DNA of 64,000 nt from DAOUAT01 sp964551735 (lineage in GTDB: Bacteria > Chloroflexota > Anaerolineae > CG2-30-64-16). The notes below the pieces were generated by a model, which did no database searches, was not told the DNA's origin, and saw only the letters and a list, made by a program, of their open reading frames with translations. This document shows positions 16,213 through 24,351 of this stretch, piece after piece (the first letter of the stretch is position 1; the number at the start of each line of letters is the position of its first letter). The stretch is from NCBI GenBank assembly GCA_964551735.1, contig CAZKEF010000015.1, forward strand, positions 1 through 64,000, read 5' to 3'. Made by a program: the position numbers and the translations under genes.

Positions 16213-16761
16213 ATGATTGACCCATCCTATCTTGAAGAGATCTTGATCCCTGCGGACGTGCTCCAAGCCCGTATCAGCGAACTCGCGGTCGAGATCAACC
16301 GTGACTATGCCGGTAAAGACCTGCTTCTGCTGGCCGTCCTCAAAGGCAGTGTCCTGTTTCTGGCCGATTTGATGCGCCGGATCGAGGTTCCCCATGCCAT
16401 TGACTTTATGGCGACCTCATCCTATGGTAACGCGTTCGAATCATCCGGCGTGGTGCGCATCCTTAAGGATCTGGATGCGCCTATTGAAGGCCGAGACGTG
16501 TTGATCGTGGAAGACATTATTGATACCGGCCATACCCTGGACTACCTGACGCGCATCCTGCGGGCGCGGGGGCCCGCTTCGCTGGAGATCTGCACCCTGC
16601 TAAACAAGGCCAGCCGCCGTGAGGTGCCGGTGCCCGTGAAATACATCGGTTTCGACATCCCCGATAAGTTCGTGTTGGGCTACGGTCTGGATTATCTTGA
16701 CAGATATCGTAACCTGCCGTACATCGCGGTGTTGGCGCGACGGCTGTACGCGGCCGAGTGA
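16213..16761 (+). CDS. hpt: Hypoxanthine phosphoribosyltransferase
   Basis: Purine-salvage enzyme (182 aa) that makes IMP or GMP from hypoxanthine or guanine and PRPP. The PRPP-binding loop is V-L-I-V-E-D-I-I-D-T-G-H-T-L (about residues 95-108); an early L-L-A-V-L-K-G-S binds pyrophosphate, and the flexible loop has D-F-M-A-T-S-S-Y-G. The C-terminal G-F-D-I-P-D-K-F-V-L-G-Y-G-L-D-Y is family-typical. GGAGGAG lies 4 nt before the ATG. It lacks its frequent neighbours tilS and ftsH immediately alongside, although tilS is 3 kb upstream on the same strand. Confidence 0.96.
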   Translation: MIDPSYLEEILIPADVLQARISELAVEINRDYAGKDLLLLAVLKGSVLFLADLMRRIEVPHAIDFMATSSYGNAFESSGVVRILKDLDAPIEGRDVLIVEDIIDTGHTLDYLTRILRARGPASLEICTLLNKASRREVPVPVKYIGFDIPDKFVLGYGLDYLDRYRNLPYIAVLARRLYAAE

Positions 16762-16797
16762 GGGGCGGATTTTGGTCAGGGCGTATTCACCCCCGGA

Positions 16798-16866
16798 CGT
16801 GAGCATCCTGAGCGGAACGGAGAGGCGTCGAAGGATGCGGACTTCTGCTCAGGATGCTCCGCCTGG
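16798..16866. repeat. Repeat of the CTGAGCGGA/CTCAGGATGCTCCG family
   Basis: GAGCATCCTGAGCGGAACGG and CTGCTCAGGATGCTCCGCC form an imperfect inverted repeat at the proposed start of the M23 peptidase gene. The second word matches the one near 5393. Confidence 0.5.
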
Positions 16867-18019
16867 GCGATTTCGATGCACATTCTTGACGCGTATTGCA
16901 GGGGTGATCCTGCTGGCGCTGATGGTGCTCGCCTGGCTGGCTCCACCGGTCGCGGCCGAGGGCATCGCCATGGACCTGCGGCCGGCCGGGCTGGCCGGTC
17001 CGCAGATGGACGCGGCCGCGCTCTCGCCGCAGCCCATGCTGCGGGGCGGTGCGCTGGCCACGCAGGCAACGTACATGGTCCAGTCTGGGGATACGCTGGA
17101 CGGCATCGCTGAACGGCTGGGCGTCTCGCCGAAGCAGCTTGCCGCGGCCAACGGCCTAACTGACCCGAACCGCATCATCGCCGGCCAGACGCTCCGCGTG
17201 GCGGGCGGCGCTGGGGCCGCGCTGCCTGCGCCGGCAGGCCGGGAGTTGGTGCGCGTCCAGTGCTGGCCGTGGCCGCCCACCCAGGGCCAGACGTTGGCGG
17301 TGTGGCTGCGAGCCCGGCAGCCGGTCACGTTCACGCTGACCTTTCGCGGCCAGGAATACCCGGTGGTAGCCTCGGGCGAACGGGCCTGGGCGCTGGTGCC
17401 TGTGCCGCCCCTGACGCCGCCCGGTCCTGCGCCGTTGAGCATTCAGGCTGGGGCGGAGGTCTACCGCGTGGACGTGCCCGTACAGGCCGGCGCGTTCCCC
17501 ACAGTTAACATCCCTGCTTCGGCCAGCGATCCCATCCTGACCGATGCCGCCAAGGTGCGTGCTGAGACCGAGCGCACGGCTGCGATCTTCGCAGCGTATA
17601 CGCCCGGCGGATGGGTGCCCAGCAGCCGTTTCCGCTTGCCGCTGGATGGCGACTTCCCCCGCACCTCACCCTTCGGCTCGCGGCGCACCTACGGCAACAG
17701 CCCGGCCGTGTCCGCGCACGCGGGCGAGGACTTCAGCGCCATGCCGGGTACGCCGGTGTATGCCCCCGCGGCCGGGCAGGTTATCCTTGCCGAGCCCCTT
17801 TTCGTGCGCGGCAACGCGGTCATCCTGGATCACGGCAACGGCGTGTTCACCGGTTATTGGCATCTCTCGGAACTGGCCGTCCAGTCTGGGGAGCAAGTTG
17901 CGTCGGGGCAGTTGCTGGGCGCTGTGGGCAGCACCGGCCTGAGCACGGGCGCACATCTGCACTGGGAGCTGCGGATCAACCGCATGGCGGTTGACCCGTT
18001 GCAGTGGACGGCGCAGTAA
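16835..18019 (+). CDS. Exported LysM and M23-family metallopeptidase
   Basis: A cell-wall hydrolase of about 394 aa. A hydrophobic signal (L-T-R-I-A-G-V-I-L-L-A-L-M-V-L-A-W) precedes V-A-A-E-G. A LysM domain follows (T-Y-M-V-Q-S-G-D-T-L-D-G-I-A), then a beta-rich linker, and a C-terminal M23 domain with zinc ligands in SAHAGEDF and HLHWE. It probably cuts peptide bonds in peptidoglycan, or acts as an EnvC-like activator if divergent, though the metal ligands look intact. The start is uncertain: the ATG at 16835 lies in repeat DNA, and a TTG at about 16887 just before the signal peptide is an alternative. Confidence 0.85.
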   Translation: MRTSAQDAPPGRFRCTFLTRIAGVILLALMVLAWLAPPVAAEGIAMDLRPAGLAGPQMDAAALSPQPMLRGGALATQATYMVQSGDTLDGIAERLGVSPKQLAAANGLTDPNRIIAGQTLRVAGGAGAALPAPAGRELVRVQCWPWPPTQGQTLAVWLRARQPVTFTLTFRGQEYPVVASGERAWALVPVPPLTPPGPAPLSIQAGAEVYRVDVPVQAGAFPTVNIPASASDPILTDAAKVRAETERTAAIFAAYTPGGWVPSSRFRLPLDGDFPRTSPFGSRRTYGNSPAVSAHAGEDFSAMPGTPVYAPAAGQVILAEPLFVRGNAVILDHGNGVFTGYWHLSELAVQSGEQVASGQLLGAVGSTGLSTGAHLHWELRINRMAVDPLQWTAQ

Positions 18020-18079
18020 GAGCGCGGCCTGGGAAGCAGGCGTCACGCCGCAGGCGCATGTTTTGTGGGATGGGCCCTT

Positions 18080-19309
18080 TCAGATCACACCGTGTTGATA
18101 CAGGTCAGCCATTTCCTCTGGCGTGTAGCCTAGCTCCCCCAGCACAGCCGCCGTGTGCTGCCCCAAAATCGGTGGGGGCAGACGATAATTGATAGCGCCT
18201 TCGCGCAGGTGGGGCGGAAAGCCGAGGGAGCGCACCAGACCAGCCACGGGATGCTCTAACTCGACGATGAAGTCGCGCGCCAACACCTGCTGGTCGGACA
18301 GCGCCTCGCCCAGCAGGTAGATCGGCCCGGAAGGCACGTCGGCCTCGCGCAGTTTTTCCAGCCAGTAGGCAGTGGGCTGCGTGGCGAACCGCTCGGTGAG
18401 CATGGCCTGCACCTCGGCCCGGTGGATGTTGCGCTGGGGGTTGGTGGCGTAGCGCGGGTCCTCGCGCACTTCGGGCGGGACACCTAAGAGGTCACACAGG
18501 CGGGCCCAGATCCGGTCGGTGCCGCCCGCGATGATGATCCAGCCATCCGCGGTGGGGAAGGGCTGGTAGGGCGTGATGGTGGGATGGATGTTGCCCATGC
18601 GCGGCGGATTTTGGCCGGTGGCGAAATAGCTGCCCGCCAGGTTGGTCAGCCAGCCCATCTGCGATTCCAGGATCGCCGCGTCAATGGCCTGGCCGCGGCC
18701 GGTGCGCTCCCGTTCGTACAGCGCGGCCAGGATGCCGATCAGCGCATACATCCCCACCGTCATGTCGGAAATGGGCACAGGATAGCGCATCGGCTCGCCG
18801 TCCGGCTCGCCGGTCAGGCTCATGATCCCGCTCATCCCCTGGGACAGGATGTCGTAGCCGGGCTGGCCCGCGCGTGGGCCCGTGTGACCGAACGACGTGA
18901 CGGAGACGTGGATCAGCCGCGGGTTGCGCGCCAGGGCCGCCTCCGGGTCAATGCCGAGCTTCTGCAGCGAGCTGAACCGGGGCAGGTTGTTGACGAAGAT
19001 GTCGGCCCCGTCAACCAACTGGCGCAGGATGTCGCCACCGTCAGGCGCGGTGATGTCCAGCGTCAGGCTGCGCTTGTTGCGGTTGGTGGACATAAAGTAC
19101 GCCGATTCGCCATTGACAAACGGCGGCCCCCAGCCCCGCGTCTGATCCCCCGTGCCGCGGCGCTCGATCTTGATCACGTCCGCGCCCATGTCGCCCAGGT
19201 ACATGGTGCAATAGGGTCCCGCCAGCGCCTCGGTCATGTCAACCACGCGCAGGCCGGCGAGGATGGGAGGTGGTAGGTTGGTGGATTGGGAAGTTGGTAG
19301 ATTGGTCAT
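18080..19309 (-). CDS. CaiB/BaiF-type CoA-transferase (class III)
   Basis: A protein of about 409 aa of the formyl-CoA/carnitine CoA-transferase family, which moves CoA between carboxylic acids. Family blocks: L-R-V-V-D-M-T-E-A-L-A-G-P, D-V-I-K-I-E-R, G-Y-F-M-type S-A-Y-F-M-S-T-N-R-N-K-R-S-L-T-L-D, and G-Y-D-I-L-S-Q-G-M-S-G. Residues 1-13 (T-N-L-P-T-S-Q-S-T-N-L-P) are encoded by a GGTTGGTGGATTGGG word repeat, so the N-terminus is non-conserved. The ATG at 19309 has no good ribosome site. The substrate cannot be deduced. It lies downstream of xdhC and may be in the same transcript. Confidence 0.88.
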   Translation of the reverse strand: MTNLPTSQSTNLPPPILAGLRVVDMTEALAGPYCTMYLGDMGADVIKIERRGTGDQTRGWGPPFVNGESAYFMSTNRNKRSLTLDITAPDGGDILRQLVDGADIFVNNLPRFSSLQKLGIDPEAALARNPRLIHVSVTSFGHTGPRAGQPGYDILSQGMSGIMSLTGEPDGEPMRYPVPISDMTVGMYALIGILAALYERERTGRGQAIDAAILESQMGWLTNLAGSYFATGQNPPRMGNIHPTITPYQPFPTADGWIIIAGGTDRIWARLCDLLGVPPEVREDPRYATNPQRNIHRAEVQAMLTERFATQPTAYWLEKLREADVPSGPIYLLGEALSDQQVLARDFIVELEHPVAGLVRSLGFPPHLREGAINYRLPPPILGQHTAAVLGELGYTPEEMADLYQHGVI

Positions 19310-19416
19310 GGGTGTGTCCGTGTTGCGTACTGCGTATTGCGTATTCCAAGTGGCTATCGGCCATCCGTCATACATCCGGCGAACATCGAACATTCGACAT
19401 TCCACATTTCACATTC
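19310..19416. repeat. Word-repeat gap between xdhC and the CoA-transferase gene
   Basis: Contains GCGTACTGCGTATTGCGTAT (also seen at 34018-34050 and 47695-47730) and ACATTCGACATTCCACATTT (also at 42165-42215 in inverted form). No gene is seen. Confidence 0.55.
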
Positions 19417-20580
19417 CTACCTCCCTGCCCGCCGCTGCCGATCGCGCTCCCGCCGCTTTTCCGAGATCGAAGCTGCCGGACCGCCGCGCAGGGCGTTGAT
19501 CAGTTCGGCCATGATGCAGATGGCGATCTCGGCCGGTGTGCGCGCGCCGATGGCAATGCCGATGGGCGCGTAGACGCGGTCGAACTTGGCCGGATCAATG
19601 CCCTGTTCCTCCGCCAGCAGCTCGAACACCGCGTCCACCCGGCGCTGCGAGCCGATCATGCCGATGTACGCCACGGGCCGGTCCAGCACCTCCAGCAGGC
19701 ATTCGACGTCGTGGCTGTGCCCGCGTGTCACCAGGACAACGAAGGTGTCGTTGTCCATGGGCATGTCGCGCACGGTCTCGCGCAGCGACGCGGCAATGAC
19801 TTTCTGGGCGGTCGGGAAGCGCTCCCGGTTGGCGAAGCTGGGGCGGTCGTCTAACACGGTCACGGCGAAGTCGCACATGGACGCCATCTGCGCCAGCGGC
19901 ACCGCGATGTGCCCCCCGCCGACAATGATCAGCTCCGGCGCGCGGCGCTGGACCTCAATGAAGACGCTGGTTGCTGGAAGCTGGCTGCTGGAAGCCGGGT
20001 AGCGGATCAGCTTGTGTTGGCGGCCGCGGAGGACCTCACGCGCGTCGGCGATGGCCTGGGATTCCAGGTCGCCCAGGCTCAGATTGCCCAGCGGCGGCTT
20101 GTCCAGCCAGATCACGGCTTCGTGGCCGGCAGAGGGGCCGCTGACTACCGTCGCGAGGGCGACCGGTTCTCTCGTGCGGGTCGCGGTCATGAGAGCTTCG
20201 ACGACTGTTGAGTGCGGAACGGCAAAGCCTCCTTCGTCGTCCGTCGTCCGTCGTTCGTCAGCGGTCTCCTTCCTCACTTGCGTTACGAACACATCCATGA
20301 TGCCGCCGCACACGCCCAGCGCCTGCATCGAGACATCTTCGGTCAGGTCGACGCGTACCGTGGTTGGCTCGCCGGTCTGGATCACGTCGAGCGCGGCACG
20401 GATCACATCTGCCTCACCACAGCCGCCGCCTACGGTCCCCACGTGCTGGCCCAGGGGGTGGATGACCATCTTGGCGCCGACCTCGCGCGGAACGGAGCCC
20501 TTGACGTCCACGATAGTCGCGACGGCGACAGTTTCATCGGCGTTGATGAAATCAGCTAACTTGGCGTAGATAGTATCCAT
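19417..20580 (-). CDS. xdhC: XdhC/CoxI-family molybdenum hydroxylase maturation factor
   Basis: A 387-aa protein that in related systems binds molybdenum cofactor, promotes its sulfuration and inserts it into xanthine-dehydrogenase-type enzymes. The N-terminal XdhC domain has V-A-T-I-V-D-V-K-G-S-V-P-R-E-V-G-A-K-M and T-V-G-G-G-C-G-E; the C-terminal Rossmann part has I-V-G-G-G-H-I-A and V-L-V-T-R-G-H-S-H-D. Two stretches look like in-frame repeat insertions: about residues 103-118 (A-D-E-R-R-T-T-D-D-E) and 192-204 (P-A-S-S-S-Q-L-P-A-T-S). It overlaps the end of mocA by 29 bp. Confidence 0.92.
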   Translation of the reverse strand: MDTIYAKLADFINADETVAVATIVDVKGSVPREVGAKMVIHPLGQHVGTVGGGCGEADVIRAALDVIQTGEPTTVRVDLTEDVSMQALGVCGGIMDVFVTQVRKETADERRTTDDEGGFAVPHSTVVEALMTATRTREPVALATVVSGPSAGHEAVIWLDKPPLGNLSLGDLESQAIADAREVLRGRQHKLIRYPASSSQLPATSVFIEVQRRAPELIIVGGGHIAVPLAQMASMCDFAVTVLDDRPSFANRERFPTAQKVIAASLRETVRDMPMDNDTFVVLVTRGHSHDVECLLEVLDRPVAYIGMIGSQRRVDAVFELLAEEQGIDPAKFDRVYAPIGIAIGARTPAEIAICIMAELINALRGGPAASISEKRRERDRQRRAGR

Positions 20581-21142
20581 AGTCCTCCGACGTATCCAGA
20601 TCGGCCAGCACGCTGGGCGTGTCTACAGCCAGGTAATGTGTTTGACTGCGATGGGCTGCCATCACATCCCGCAGGGTGCCGGCGCAGGCCAGGATCTCGG
20701 GCCACAGCCAGGCGGGCAGCACGATGGGATGGCCGGCACGCATCTCGTAGCTGGGGATCACGATGTGTGACCAGCCATCCGCCGCGCCCGCGGCCAGCAC
20801 AGCCTGCACCGTGGCAACCTGCATCTGGGGTTGGTCGCCCAGGCAGAGCAGGACCGCCTTCCAGCCCCCATCCAGCAACTCCTGCACTCCGACCTGGATC
20901 GAACTCAACATCTCGCCAGTGGCGTAATCGGGATTGTGGGCGGTGCGCGTGGCAGTTCCGGTCAGCGCGGCTTCGATCTCCGCGGCGCGATGCCCCGTTA
21001 CGATGACGACATCTTTCAGCCGGGCTGCCGTCAGCGTAGCTACCACCTGGCCGATGACGGTCGTCTGCCCCCAGGGTAGGGTCAGCTTGAAACGGCCCAT
21101 GCGCCGTGAAAGGCCGGCTGCGAGGACGAGGGCAGCAATCAT
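20552..21142 (-). CDS. mocA: MocA-type molybdenum cofactor nucleotidyltransferase
   Basis: A 196-aa NTP-transferase-fold protein of the MocA/MobA-like group that converts molybdopterin into its cytidine dinucleotide form for molybdenum hydroxylases. The nucleotide-binding start is L-V-L-A-A-G-L-S-R-R-M-G (family LAAGxSxRMG), followed by V-I-V-T-G-H and the metal-binding L-C-L-G-D-Q-P. Next to xdhC and 5 kb from the hydroxylase subunits, the cofactor role is well supported; the nucleotide (CTP or GTP) is inferred. A TATAAT box ends 6 bp before the ATG, so the mRNA is probably leaderless. Confidence 0.9.
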   Translation of the reverse strand: MIAALVLAAGLSRRMGRFKLTLPWGQTTVIGQVVATLTAARLKDVVIVTGHRAAEIEAALTGTATRTAHNPDYATGEMLSSIQVGVQELLDGGWKAVLLCLGDQPQMQVATVQAVLAAGAADGWSHIVIPSYEMRAGHPIVLPAWLWPEILACAGTLRDVMAAHRSQTHYLAVDTPSVLADLDTSEDYGYYLRQVS

Positions 21143-21148
21143 GGGGCG

Positions 21149-21178
21149 ATTATAACAGAAACCAGGTCTCTTTGCGAA
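21149..21178 (-). promoter_or_regulatory. Promoter of mocA inside a palindromic repeat
   Basis: TATAAT (21154-21149) with TTCGCA (21178-21173) 18 bp upstream on the minus strand. The -35 box and spacer lie within the 21158-21188 palindrome, and the start codon begins 7 nt after the -10 box. Confidence 0.6.
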
Positions 21179-21188
21179 ACCTGGTTTC
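21158..21188. repeat. GAAACCAGGT/ACCTGGTTTC palindromic element
   Basis: Perfect 10-bp inverted repeat with an 11-nt loop between mocA and the SPFH gene. A related AGCCCGGTTTCTC/GAGAAACCGGGCT palindrome is inside fdrA at 40963-40991. Confidence 0.75.
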
Positions 21189-21212
21189 GGTGTGCGCGGC
21201 CGCGGCGCGGAA

Positions 21213-22307
21213 TTACTGCGCCGGTTGGGTGTTGACCGTCGGAACGACGCCCGGCCCCGGCACGATGATGGTCGGCGTCGTGCCCAAGGGCGTAAAGACG
21301 ATCTTGTCGGTGGCCTTGAAAGCGCTGGCGTTGGCCAGGGCGGTCTGCAACGTCAGATAGGCCGGGTTGTCGGCGTAGAGCTGGGCTTTGGCGATCTCAA
21401 ACGCCAGGTCGGCTTTGGCCTTTTCGGCTGCGGCCTTGGCTTGGGCTTGGGTGATGGCAAAGTCGCGGTCAGCGGCCAGCAGTTCGTTAGCCTTGGTCGC
21501 TTCGATAACTGCCCTCTGGGCCTCGGCCTTCTCCTTTTCCAGTTGCGCCAGGGCCGTCTGCTGGCGGGCTTCTTCTTGCACGCGGCTCTGTGCGACGCGC
21601 ACCTCGCCTTCCTGGCGTGCCTGCTCGGCCGCGGCTTCGGCATCAGCCTTCAGCTTGTCCTGAGCGGCCTTCTCCGTGTTCAACCGGCTCTGGGTGATGG
21701 CATCCAGCAGCGACTGCGCTTCGGGCGATAGGATCACGTTGGGCACGACCACGTTGGCGATCTGCAGGCCGTAGTTTTGCGCTAATTGGCTCACCTCTTC
21801 GTCAATGCATTCCCGCAGCACATCGCGCGCCGTGCCGATCACGTTGTCGTTGAAGGTCCGCTCACCGATGCAGACTTTGGCGGCCTGCCGTGCCAGGTTC
21901 TCGACCCGATCCTTCAAGATCTGCTCTCGCAGATAGAGCTCGCTGTACTGCGCCCAGTTGGCCTTCAGGATATCGGCCTGCGACAGGTTGGGGCGGAAGA
22001 TATCGCCGGACACCACGATGCCCAGCCGTTGTTTGTCCTTGGTGATGATCTCATCGTCCTCCACCGTAAAGGGCACGGCCGAACTCGGCACTTTCTTGAG
22101 TTCCACGTACAGCCCTACGTCGGTGTACAGCCCAGGTCCGACGATGTTGGTAATGCGGCCGCCGCGGAACTGGATTCCGACCTCCTGCTGCTCGACGCGC
22201 GCCATGACGTAAAATAGGTTGCTGCTGGTCAGGACGATGGCAACGATCAGCACCAGGACGGCGGCGATAATGCCGCGCAATAGAACGGTGTTGATGCTTC
22301 GTTTCAT
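21213..22307 (-). CDS. SPFH/Band 7 (prohibitin-like) membrane protein
   Basis: A 364-aa protein with one N-terminal membrane helix (about residues 6-28), a prohibitin-type SPFH domain (V-E-Q-Q-E-V-G-I-Q-F-R-G-G, then G-P-G-L-Y-T-D-V-G-L-Y-V), and a long Ala/Glu/Gln/Lys coiled coil (about residues 220-320), ending in a Pro/Val-rich tail. Such proteins form ring scaffolds in membrane microdomains and often partner with proteases. The start is set by GGAGG 7 nt before the ATG at 22307. No NfeD partner is beside it; a second SPFH gene with NfeD lies at 46.8-48.7 kb. Confidence 0.88.
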   Translation of the reverse strand: MKRSINTVLLRGIIAAVLVLIVAIVLTSSNLFYVMARVEQQEVGIQFRGGRITNIVGPGLYTDVGLYVELKKVPSSAVPFTVEDDEIITKDKQRLGIVVSGDIFRPNLSQADILKANWAQYSELYLREQILKDRVENLARQAAKVCIGERTFNDNVIGTARDVLRECIDEEVSQLAQNYGLQIANVVVPNVILSPEAQSLLDAITQSRLNTEKAAQDKLKADAEAAAEQARQEGEVRVAQSRVQEEARQQTALAQLEKEKAEAQRAVIEATKANELLAADRDFAITQAQAKAAAEKAKADLAFEIAKAQLYADNPAYLTLQTALANASAFKATDKIVFTPLGTTPTIIVPGPGVVPTVNTQPAQ

Positions 22308-22470
22308 GAAAGATTCCTCCGTGTCTTGCGATCGCGCATTCATTTGTGTCTGGATGGCGTGCTGGCTTGAAAGTGGGTTGCGCTGCGCACATTAATAACG
22401 AAAACGCCTTGCGTTGACTGACAACAGGGCGACAATCTTCCACCGCAAATCCGCAGTTGAGTCGCCAGAC

Positions 22471-22508
22471 AAAAATGGGGGACGTCGCAACTAGAGCGAG
22501 CATCCCCC
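22471..22508 (-). terminator. Intrinsic terminator of the phosphofructokinase gene
   Basis: Outer stem GGGGGA/TCCCCC (22477-22482 with 22503-22508) and inner TCGC/GCGA, followed on the minus strand by ATTTTTG. It lies 21 bp after the stop codon. Confidence 0.7.
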
Positions 22509-22528
22509 GTCAGTTGTCCCGGAATGGG

Positions 22529-23701
22529 CTAATAGAGGAACATCGGCTTGCCGAGCATATTGGCCACTTTAGGCCGGTAATGCTCACGATCGTACAATTC
22601 GTCCACGTCCACCCGTTTCGTGCCGGAGATGACGGTGCTTAGCGGGATGTGAGTATACTTGCCATCTCGCAGCGCCACCATGCGGCCGGAACGCCCCTGG
22701 GCGATCAGGTCAGTCGCCAGGTTGGCGTAGCTCAACGCCACCATGCGGTCCAGCGAGTCGGGCGCGCCGGAACGCATCATGTAGCCGAGCTGCTGGTAAA
22801 TGATATTCTCGCCGGTGATCTTTTTGATCATGTCGCCGGTGACCTGCCCGATCCCACCCAGCTTACGGTGGCCGTAAGCGTCCGCCTCGCCACTTTCCAC
22901 AATCGTGCCGCCGATCATGGTCGCGCCCTCAGAGATCGTCATGATGGCATAATTGCTGGGGTTGGCGCGCTTGTCTTCCATCAGCAGGGCCGATAGCTTT
23001 TCGATGTCGAACGGCACTTCGGAGATGATGGCGCGGTCGACGTGGGACAGATACGCGGCAAACAGCGACGTTTCGCCCGAATTGCGGCCGAACAACTCGA
23101 TCACACAGACGCGTTCGTGGGAGCCAGTGGGGGTGCGTAGCGCCGTGATGAAGTCCACGCTGCGGGTGACGGCGGTGCTGAACCCGATGCAGTAGTCCGT
23201 GCCATAAACGTCGTTGTCCATCGTTTTCGGGATCGCAACGACCGGGAAGTTCTCCTGGTGCAGTCGGGCTGCATAGCTCAAGGTATCGTCACCGCCGATG
23301 GCGACCAGACCATCAATGTGCAGGTGCTGCATAACTCGCAGGACATGTGGCGTCAGATCGACTGTGCCAGTCTTGGCGTCAGGCTCAGGTTGGGTCTCGC
23401 CCAAGAAAGCGGGCACCTCGGCCGGCTTGACATGGGAAGGTCGGGTGCGCGAGGTGTGCAAGAATGTGCCGCCGGAGCGATCGATTTTGCGCACGACCGC
23501 CTTGTTGAGCCGCATCACCCAGCGCCAATCCTCCGCCGGATCATTGGGATTGATGTTAAGCGGGCCAGCCCAGCCCCGGCGAAAGCCGATGACCTCCATG
23601 CCATCATCAATGGCCCGGTCAACCACAGCTTTGATGCACGGATTCAATCCTGGGACGTCGCCACCGCCAGTGAGAATACCGAGAGTCTTGATGGGCGCCA
23701 T
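22529..23701 (-). CDS. 6-phosphofructokinase, probably pyrophosphate-dependent
   Basis: Phosphofructokinase fold, 390 aa: L-G-I-L-T-G-G-G-D-V-P-G-L-N at the N-terminus, I-G-G-D-D-T, P-K-T-M-D-N-D, and M-R-S-G-A-P-D-S-L-D late. In ATP enzymes the second motif is G-G-D-G-S and the third P-G-T-I-D-N-D; the second D in GGDD and the K in PKT are the marks of PPi-using enzymes, so this copy likely phosphorylates fructose-6-phosphate reversibly with pyrophosphate. Start 23701 has GGAG 8 nt upstream and begins at the conserved strand. It has its own promoter and terminator, so it is probably monocistronic. Confidence 0.92.
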   Translation of the reverse strand: MAPIKTLGILTGGGDVPGLNPCIKAVVDRAIDDGMEVIGFRRGWAGPLNINPNDPAEDWRWVMRLNKAVVRKIDRSGGTFLHTSRTRPSHVKPAEVPAFLGETQPEPDAKTGTVDLTPHVLRVMQHLHIDGLVAIGGDDTLSYAARLHQENFPVVAIPKTMDNDVYGTDYCIGFSTAVTRSVDFITALRTPTGSHERVCVIELFGRNSGETSLFAAYLSHVDRAIISEVPFDIEKLSALLMEDKRANPSNYAIMTISEGATMIGGTIVESGEADAYGHRKLGGIGQVTGDMIKKITGENIIYQQLGYMMRSGAPDSLDRMVALSYANLATDLIAQGRSGRMVALRDGKYTHIPLSTVISGTKRVDVDELYDREHYRPKVANMLGKPMFLY

Positions 23702-23788
23702 GAAAAATTCTCCTACGCAATATGAATCAAACCGCAGCATGAATTAGCGGGGGCCGCTGTCGGTAATTTGGCATCAACGCCAACGACG

Positions 23789-23817
23789 AGTTTAGCGCGA
23801 AATGCCAGTTTGCGCAA
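23789..23817 (-). promoter_or_regulatory. Promoter of the phosphofructokinase gene
   Basis: TTGCGC (23817-23812), 17 bp, TAAACT (23794-23789) on the minus strand, about 88 bp before the start codon. Confidence 0.55.
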
Positions 23818-23881
23818 GTTGGCCTTTAAACGGCCTCGGCAGAGGTCGGAAACCGGCGTTCCGCGTGACAGGCACACAATA

Positions 23882-23917
23882 ACAGGCCACCTTCACGTCG
23901 GGTGAGCGGTGGCCTGT
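23882..23917. terminator. Hairpin downstream of the small membrane protein gene
   Basis: ACAGGCCACC (23882-23891) pairs perfectly with GGTGGCCTGT (23908-23917). It lies 34 bp after the stop of the 98-aa gene. There is only a weak T-rich tail (TTATTGTGT) on the minus strand, so termination is plausible but not certain. Confidence 0.5.
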
Positions 23918-23951
23918 GCTGCCTTGATCTGTAGTTGGTGTCAGTTGTGGG

Positions 23952-24248
23952 CTATTCCCGTGCCTCAGCTGCCAGTGCGCGCGTGTTCTCTTCTACATCC
24001 ACCAGAAGCGACAGGATGCTCCCGAACGCGAACAGCTGGATAAACCAGATCACGCCGAGTAGCGGTGTCGCCACAACCCCGGCAGATCCTAAAGCACGGA
24101 GGAACTGGTTATCGGTCGCAGTGCTTCCACCGAGATTGGTCAACAGCACGATGGTCCCGATCAGGGCCGCTGCCAGCACCACCCAGGCCAACAACTTCAA
24201 GATGAAAGCTATTGCGCGCAGAAGACCGTATTTGCGAGGTACATTCAT
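23952..24248 (-). CDS. Small two-helix membrane protein, unknown function
   Basis: A 98-aa protein not recognised as a named family. It has a basic N-terminus (P-R-K-Y-G), two hydrophobic segments (about residues 13-37 and 55-80) and a charged C-terminal tail (V-E-E-N-T-R-A-L-A-A-E-A-R-E), a layout common in small bacterial helper membrane proteins whose tail forms a short amphipathic helix. It lies between the phosphofructokinase and the lipoprotein pair on the same strand; an AGCGGCCCGA/TCGGGCCGCT hairpin lies just upstream. Confidence 0.65.
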   Translation of the reverse strand: MNVPRKYGLLRAIAFILKLLAWVVLAAALIGTIVLLTNLGGSTATDNQFLRALGSAGVVATPLLGVIWFIQLFAFGSILSLLVDVEENTRALAAEARE

Positions 24249-24290
24249 AGGACAGGTTTCCTTTCCTGTGCCGATCTGAGAACCACGGCC

Positions 24291-24322
24291 AGCGGCCCGA
24301 TATAATAGGGAGTCGGGCCGCT
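24291..24322. repeat. GC-rich 10-bp hairpin between lipoprotein and small membrane protein genes
   Basis: AGCGGCCCGA (24291-24300) and TCGGGCCGCT (24313-24322) are perfectly complementary around a 12-nt AT-rich loop. It could attenuate the lipoprotein transcript; no T-run follows on either strand. Confidence 0.5.
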
Positions 24323-24351
24323 GCCGAGGCAGAGCTTAAGACAGGACCGGC

